From assembly GCA_905215045.1 (NCBI GenBank), contig CAJMOO010000037.1, positions 1 to 17,967 on the forward strand: a stretch of DNA of 17,967 nucleotides. Reading direction: 5' to 3'. The DNA is from an uncultured bacterium. GTDB taxonomy: Bacteria; Bacillota_A; Clostridia; Lachnospirales; Lachnospiraceae. The notes under the pieces were generated by a model. That model did not search any database. It was given only the letters and a program-made list of their open reading frames with translations, and was not told the DNA's origin. The first letter of the stretch is position 1. Each line of letters begins with the position of its first letter. A program made the translations under genes and the position numbers. Shown piece by piece: positions 13,623 through 17,967 of this stretch.

Positions 13623-13934
13623 TTATTTGTCAAATGTATCTTTGATCTTCTTCATGATAGGCTCTGCTTTTTTCATCAGATCCTGTACACCCATTCTCAT
13701 GACTTTCTTTCCATGGAATCTTTCTTCTCCCTGGATTGCTACATCTGTTGAAAGAATGACGCATGCTGCTTCTTTGATATCTTCTTCTGTTAAGTTGTTT
13801 TCGATTCCAGCAGTTCCCTGTGTCTCAATCTTAACATCGATTCCGTATTTTTCTCCTGCTAAAACTAATGCTTCTGCTGACATATATGTATGTGCAACTC
13901 CTGTTGGACATGCTGTAACTCCTACTACTTTCAT
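13623..13934 (-). CDS. PTS fructose-family EIIB component
   Basis: A 103-aa stand-alone EIIB of the fructose family. The phosphorylated cysteine is C9 in TACPTGVAHTYMSAEAL, the signature of Fru-type EIIB, which takes the phosphate from EIIA and passes it to the sugar bound by EIIC. The remainder (KIETQGTAGIENNLTEEDI, then VILSTDVAI and RFHGKKV) follows the family throughout. GGAGG is 8 bases before the ATG. It is the last of the PTS genes, 70 bases behind EIIC; that A/T-rich gap holds no strong hairpin. The family name does not fix the sugar: relatives carry fructose, mannitol-like or mannosylglycerate substrates. Confidence 0.93.
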   Translation of the reverse strand: MKVVGVTACPTGVAHTYMSAEALVLAGEKYGIDVKIETQGTAGIENNLTEEDIKEAACVILSTDVAIQGEERFHGKKVMRMGVQDLMKKAEPIMKKIKDTFDK

Positions 13935-14004
13935 TGTGATACCTCCTGATTTTTTGTGAATGAATTTATTATTTTAATGTTTCAAAATATTTTTATGATA
14001 TTTT

Positions 14005-15054
14005 TTAGAAGTCATCAAATGATAACTCAATGTCTTCTACTTCCTGATTGTCATCTTCTGCTACGTAATCTTTTTTCATCAATCCGGTAACTACTGCTAC
14101 GAAAACTGCTCCGATCAAAATCGACGCGACGTATCCAATTCTGTTTTCACAAACTGGTAATACGATCAATCCACCCCAAGGTGCATGGTTTAATGTTCCG
14201 AATAAGAATCCTGACATACAAGAAAGTGCAGAACCGATTGCATAAACTGGGATTAAGCGGACATCAGCTGTTGCAAATGGGATCGCTCCTTCTGTGATTC
14301 CCATGCATCCCATAAGGATAGCAGCTGTTCCTGATCCACGATCATCTTCTGAGAATTTCTTTTTGAAAAGAAGTGTTGCTAATCCGATTCCGATTGGAGG
14401 AACGGCGATAGCTGCTCCTACACCACCCATTAAGTATGGTAATGTATCAACCTGTGTCTGTGCAAATGTAGCTGCTACTTTGTTGATCGGACCACCCATA
14501 TCAACACCGATCATAGCTCCTAATAATAATCCTAGAGGTGTTTTTGCTGCTCCAGACATACCATTTAGTGATACGGTCATCCAGTTCATAAATGCAGCGA
14601 TTGGTTTTCCTAAGAAGAATACGATGGCACCACCAGAAGCCAAGGTTCCTAATAATGGATAAAGGAAGATATTTCCGACTGCTTTGTAAGCTGTTGGTAA
14701 TTTGATTTTCTTTAATGCTTCAACGACATAACCTGCGATAAATCCAGCGATGATTCCTCCGATGAATCCAGCTCCGATCTCTCTTGCTAAGTAAGCTCCG
14801 ATAAATCCAGGTCCAATACCGGCTTTCTCTGCGATACTATATGCGATATATCCACCTAATGCTGGAATAAACAGTGCAAGACCTGCAGAACCGATCTGGT
14901 TAAGCTGTGCTGCGATTCCTTCTGTTGGTACGGCTCCTTTTCCGTTCATCATAACGGATAATGCAAAGTAGATACCACCAGGTACTACGAACAGGATCAT
15001 GTACGATGTTGCTGTCATTAAGTGTCTTTGAAGATCTTTTAATATTTTACCCAT
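14005..15054 (-). CDS. PTS fructose-family EIIC permease
   Basis: The 349-aa membrane permease that carries the sugar across while EIIB phosphorylates it. It begins with MGKILKDLQRHLMTATSYM, typical of Fru EIIC, and has about eight to ten membrane segments. Family motifs are DMGGPINKVA (185-194), GITEGAIPFA (252-261) and NHAPWGG (289-295). The C-terminal ~25 residues are strongly acidic (DYVAEDDNQEVEDIELSFDDF) and must be cytosolic. Its ATG overlaps the EIIA stop (TAATG), with GGAGG inside the EIIA end, so translation is coupled. It lacks fused IIA/IIB domains, unlike FruA of many Firmicutes. The sugar is unknown. Confidence 0.94.
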   Translation of the reverse strand: MGKILKDLQRHLMTATSYMILFVVPGGIYFALSVMMNGKGAVPTEGIAAQLNQIGSAGLALFIPALGGYIAYSIAEKAGIGPGFIGAYLAREIGAGFIGGIIAGFIAGYVVEALKKIKLPTAYKAVGNIFLYPLLGTLASGGAIVFFLGKPIAAFMNWMTVSLNGMSGAAKTPLGLLLGAMIGVDMGGPINKVAATFAQTQVDTLPYLMGGVGAAIAVPPIGIGLATLLFKKKFSEDDRGSGTAAILMGCMGITEGAIPFATADVRLIPVYAIGSALSCMSGFLFGTLNHAPWGGLIVLPVCENRIGYVASILIGAVFVAVVTGLMKKDYVAEDDNQEVEDIELSFDDF

Positions 15055-15503
15055 TATTCTACCTCCAGATTTTCAATCAGTGTTTCATATACTTCCTCTT
15101 TTGTTCCGTTCTTTAATTTATTACGGAAATCTTCATGCATCATCAATCTTGAAAGTTTTGATAATATCTGAAGATGTAATTCTCCTTTTCCTGCATTGCT
15201 GACTGCGATCATGATGATGAAATCTACCGTATCATCATCTGCCCATACAACTGGGTTCTTTGGTTTTGCTACGCAAAGTCCTGTATCGATCGCTCCACTG
15301 CTCTTTCCGTGTGGAATTCCGATTCCATAACCAATATGTGTTGAGAATACTTCTTCTCTTGCTAACACATCTTTATAAAACTGTTCCTTGTCTGATAAAT
15401 AACCTTGTTTGTCGAACGATTCAACCATCTGTTTGATCATATCATCTTTATCTTTTGCTTCAACGTCAAATAAAATATTTTCTTTTTTAATGATTGGCTG
15501 CAT
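15054..15503 (-). CDS. PTS fructose/mannitol-family EIIA component
   Basis: A 149-aa EIIA of the fructose-mannitol family. Phosphate from HPr goes to H65 in GIGIPHGKSS, and is passed to the EIIB cysteine. The usual later motif DTVDFIIMIAVSNAGKGELHLQILSKLSRLM (91-121) is present. It overlaps the 3' end of the regulator gene by 17 bases, and GGAGG lies 9 bases before the ATG within that gene, so regulator and transporter are made together. Together with EIIC and EIIB it completes one sugar-specific set. Confidence 0.93.
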   Translation of the reverse strand: MQPIIKKENILFDVEAKDKDDMIKQMVESFDKQGYLSDKEQFYKDVLAREEVFSTHIGYGIGIPHGKSSGAIDTGLCVAKPKNPVVWADDDTVDFIIMIAVSNAGKGELHLQILSKLSRLMMHEDFRNKLKNGTKEEVYETLIENLEVE

Positions 15504-17523
15504 GTTGTTCTACCTCCTTTTCACATCTGCGGATGACCGCCATTGCATCCTCTGGTGTTCTGCATTCTTTTAAATCTTTGATAAGATCTGTTCTGCTGAC
15601 CATCCTCATTAATCTAGTAACTACCGGAATATGTTCTTTCTTATCCCGGCTTGCCAGACAGAAGATAAGATTTACTTCTTTTTCTCCAAATCTGACTGGT
15701 TGTTCACTGATCAGTAAACTCATACAACTAACCTGAATTCCTGCATTTTCACTACCATGAAGTAATGCAAATACCTCATCTGTCACGGAATAAAATCCTC
15801 TGACTTCTATTCCTTCAATGACATTTTCACAATATCTGTCTCCATCATTTCCATGATGTTTTAAAATATCCGTTGATGCCTTCACTGCATCTTTCCAGTC
15901 ATCAATTTGTTTCACACATTTGATATCATCAACCCCTAGAAGATCACTCAATGTCTTGAATTTTCTAGGCATTTTAACCTCTTTATATCCAAGTTCCTCT
16001 TTAATGACTGCCATAACTCGATGTTTATCTTCATCATTTAAAAAATCAAGTCTTCTCTCAATTGCAAAATAATTTGTTAAAACATTTCTTTTCTGCAATC
16101 CCAAAAGATCTAATTTAATGTAATCATCTTGATTGAAAATGACATTTACCCTGGCAAATGGTTTATCTACCGGAAGTTCTACGTCGACAGTTGAAATCAC
16201 CACATCGATATCTTCCCAATCTGTAAAATGTTTGACCTGATATGCAGAGATTGATTTCTTTACAAATACCTGATAACTGTTTAGTAATGCATCTTTCACA
16301 ACAACTGTTGTTCCATATCCAAACCCACAGATCAAAAGTACGTTCATATAAGAATTTTTCTGCATTCGTCTTAAACTTCCAATAAAATACATTGCCAGAT
16401 AAATCTCTTCGTTCTCCGTCATATGTGCAAGCAGCTTATCTTTTCTCAATATTTCTTTTAATGCGACATAAACATATTGATATTCGTCTGGAATAAACTG
16501 GCTTACATCATCATGTAACTGTACATTTCCCTTGATTCTGTCAACCATCGGCCCGAGATGATTTAACAATCCTTTGATCAATACACCATCCTGTTTGAAA
16601 TCAATTCTTAAGCGTTCTTGCATTTTATCAATCAGCATCTGTGTAAGATCTGCAATATTGATCAAATTATCTGTTACTTCAAGATGAACGTATTTGTTGG
16701 TATATTTTTCAAACCCAGCTAAGATTTCACTTTGCTTATGATCAAGAGTTTTCCCAATACACTTTTCGTAATCTTTGAGGCTATCACCAATCTCACCGGT
16801 TTTACCCCATTCATGCTCCGGCAAGTCTTTTTCTTTGATCATATACCATGTAAACGTACAAATATTGGCAACATACCATTTATATGTCTGGTCACTAAAG
16901 ATCCACCCAGTTTTCTTTAATAACCCATCAATCCATAAAAACAATTCATTCAAATCTACTGGTAAGAACATTTTATAAATCAGATTCTTTATATATGCTT
17001 CATATGTCGTTGTTAAATGTGTTTTGTATAATGTTTTGATATGACTTCTGATTTCTTTGCTTCGTACTTCATAAGATTTCTTGGACTTCTCTATTAGATA
17101 AAATCCATTTTTATACTCAAGATAAATGTCATCTTCTTCTAATTCTTGTTGTATCTCTTCGATGTCATTTTGTATAGATCTTCTGGAAACCTGTAAAATT
17201 TCACTCAATTTTCTAATATTCAGATTTGTTGTGTCAAATAGGATCATCAGACGGAGAATCTTGATTCTTTCTTTAGCTGAAAATACAAATTCATTGTCCT
17301 CAAGAAATATGGATAAATCAAGACTTTCCGGTACTTTAAGTTTTCCTTTTGGTAATTTTTCAATCAACGGAAGTTTCTGCAGAGACAACTCGTCATTGAT
17401 CTTGTCAATATCATAACGTATCGCCCTTGTTGTCTCATCCATTGCCTCTGCGATCTGACGATATCCAGTTTCTTTATGTTTTTCCAGATATTTGATAACA
17501 TTCAGCATTCTTCCTTTTACCAT
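15487..17523 (-). CDS. MtlR/BglG-type PRD transcription regulator with PTS domains
   Basis: A 678-aa transcription activator. An N-terminal HTH (about 1-50) and a second HTH (about 86-125, SEILQVSRRSIQNDIEEI) bind DNA. PRD1 lies around 165-275, PRD2 around 280-390, an EIIB-like domain at 393-480 with Cys399 in LLICGFGYGTT, and an EIIA-like domain from ~525 with H589 in LLHGS. In relatives such as MtlR and ManR, HPr phosphorylates PRD2 (activating) and the transporter's EIIB phosphorylates the EIIB/EIIA-like part (silencing). PRD2 keeps His322 in LNHLGP, but PRD1 lacks the usual His motif and the second PRD2 position reads LAMYF rather than the usual LxxHF. GGAGG precedes the ATG. Lying inside the operon, it likely controls its own transcription. 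Having DNA-binding HTHs, it is not an RNA antiterminator. Confidence 0.92.
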   Translation of the reverse strand: MVKGRMLNVIKYLEKHKETGYRQIAEAMDETTRAIRYDIDKINDELSLQKLPLIEKLPKGKLKVPESLDLSIFLEDNEFVFSAKERIKILRLMILFDTTNLNIRKLSEILQVSRRSIQNDIEEIQQELEEDDIYLEYKNGFYLIEKSKKSYEVRSKEIRSHIKTLYKTHLTTTYEAYIKNLIYKMFLPVDLNELFLWIDGLLKKTGWIFSDQTYKWYVANICTFTWYMIKEKDLPEHEWGKTGEIGDSLKDYEKCIGKTLDHKQSEILAGFEKYTNKYVHLEVTDNLINIADLTQMLIDKMQERLRIDFKQDGVLIKGLLNHLGPMVDRIKGNVQLHDDVSQFIPDEYQYVYVALKEILRKDKLLAHMTENEEIYLAMYFIGSLRRMQKNSYMNVLLICGFGYGTTVVVKDALLNSYQVFVKKSISAYQVKHFTDWEDIDVVISTVDVELPVDKPFARVNVIFNQDDYIKLDLLGLQKRNVLTNYFAIERRLDFLNDEDKHRVMAVIKEELGYKEVKMPRKFKTLSDLLGVDDIKCVKQIDDWKDAVKASTDILKHHGNDGDRYCENVIEGIEVRGFYSVTDEVFALLHGSENAGIQVSCMSLLISEQPVRFGEKEVNLIFCLASRDKKEHIPVVTRLMRMVSRTDLIKDLKECRTPEDAMAVIRRCEKEVEQHAANH

Positions 17524-17629
17524 ATGAATCTTCCTCCCTGAAATCTCTCTTATCTTCTGATTTCATAACTTCATCATATAATTCTCCTGCACTGATGTTT
17601 TGCCCATTTGTATACACTTAAGCTTTTAA

Positions 17630-17967
17630 TTAAGCTTCAGTATTCATGATTTTTGTTGTAAGACCTTCCATATTAAAGCATCTTACGTGCTTTTCCATTT
17701 CTTCTTTTAATTTTTCAATGACAAAACGTTTTCCGTCGATCTTGATTGCTGCAAGATTTTCATATAATTTGTCAATTTCTTTTGCTACATCATCATTTGA
17801 GAAAGTATAATGTCCACATAATTCTGTAATCTGTAATTTTGTAGCATCATCTAATGCTTCCAGATTAGACATGTCAACTTCATCTGTTAACCATTTCTTC
17901 CATTTCATAGAGTAGATAGAATCATGTGTTAATGCTTCTCTTAAGTTAGATGGATCTTTGATCTGTC
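17630..17967 (-). CDS. C-terminal part of a sugar metabolism gene, possibly GatZ/KbaZ-like
   Basis: Only the last ~112 codons lie in the window; the frame stays open to the right edge, so the ATG at 17906-17908 is internal. Visible are a helical segment with SNLREALTHDSIYSMKWKKW, then LCGHYTFSNDDVAKEIDKLYENL and a Lys/Glu-rich helix KRFVIEKLKEEMEKH. The order L-R-E-x-L, W, G-x-(Y/F)-x-F/Y-S, L-x-x-N-L resembles the end of the tagatose-bisphosphate aldolase non-catalytic subunits GatZ/KbaZ, from memory and only weakly. A role in metabolism of the sugar brought in by the PTS fits its place as the first visible gene of the operon. The identification is tentative. About 106 bases without a clear promoter separate it from the regulator. 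Confidence 0.4.
   Translation of the reverse strand, partial: QIKDPSNLREALTHDSIYSMKWKKWLTDEVDMSNLEALDDATKLQITELCGHYTFSNDDVAKEIDKLYENLAAIKIDGKRFVIEKLKEEMEKHVRCFNMEGLTTKIMNTEA

Noticed and set aside
13935..14004. Promoter or attenuator between EIIC and EIIB.
   Set aside because: The A/T-rich gap contains only weak A/T pairings and no credible -35/-10 pair.
17524..17629. RNA antiterminator site (RAT/CAT) for a BglG-type regulator.
   Set aside because: The regulator has DNA-binding HTH domains rather than a CAT RNA-binding domain, and no terminator overlapping a RAT-like stem was found here or ahead of EIIA.

Overview
The window comes from a low-GC, A+T-rich Gram-positive chromosome, most likely a Clostridia member of the Lachnospiraceae type. 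This is inferred from the adjacent RdgB-YsnB-type gene pair, AGGAGG-like ribosome binding sites, the YpsC-length THUMP methyltransferase, a tRNA without an encoded CCA end, and split fructose-family PTS genes with a MtlR-like PRD regulator. The species cannot be fixed from sequence alone.

Left part (1-4600), all on the minus strand. From right to left these are a very small Asn/Ser/Lys-rich protein with its own terminator, a rhodanese, and a housekeeping operon of THUMP RNA methyltransferase, RdgB and YfcE/YsnB phosphoesterase. The operon has a clear sigma-A promoter and ends at a terminator. Beyond it lies the iron-sulfur 23S rRNA uridine methyltransferase RlmD.

Middle noncoding block (4600-5314). 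About 700 bases hold no convincing gene but a lot of structure on the plus strand. One promoter leads to a terminator and could make a ~90-nt RNA with two C-rich motifs. A near-perfect consensus promoter is followed within ~50 nt by a second terminator hairpin, then another long hairpin. After that come GAC triplets spaced 11-13 bases apart over ~155 bases, and a bidirectional terminator. This is the least explained part of the window.

Centre (5315-12640). A DJ-1/PfpI gene and a DUF1189-like membrane protein form a minus-strand operon. Divergent from it, a consensus promoter drives tRNA-Arg(CCU), followed by a YegS/DgkB-type lipid kinase. On the minus strand, ung, a Cof-type HAD phosphatase and a D,D-carboxypeptidase form an operon. 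Divergent to ung is a ClC chloride/proton antiporter with a C-terminal TrkA_C domain and a TTG start, then a stand-alone FeoA with its own promoter.

Right part (12665-17967), minus strand. This is a sugar uptake operon: an unfinished gene at the edge (possibly a GatZ/KbaZ-like aldolase subunit), a MtlR-like regulator, and fructose-family EIIA, EIIC and EIIB with overlapping or tightly spaced ends. An aldo/keto reductase with its own promoter and a palindromic operator-like element lies downstream. The regulator carries PTS IIB- and IIA-like domains, so it probably senses the phosphorylation state of this transporter. The sugar is unknown.
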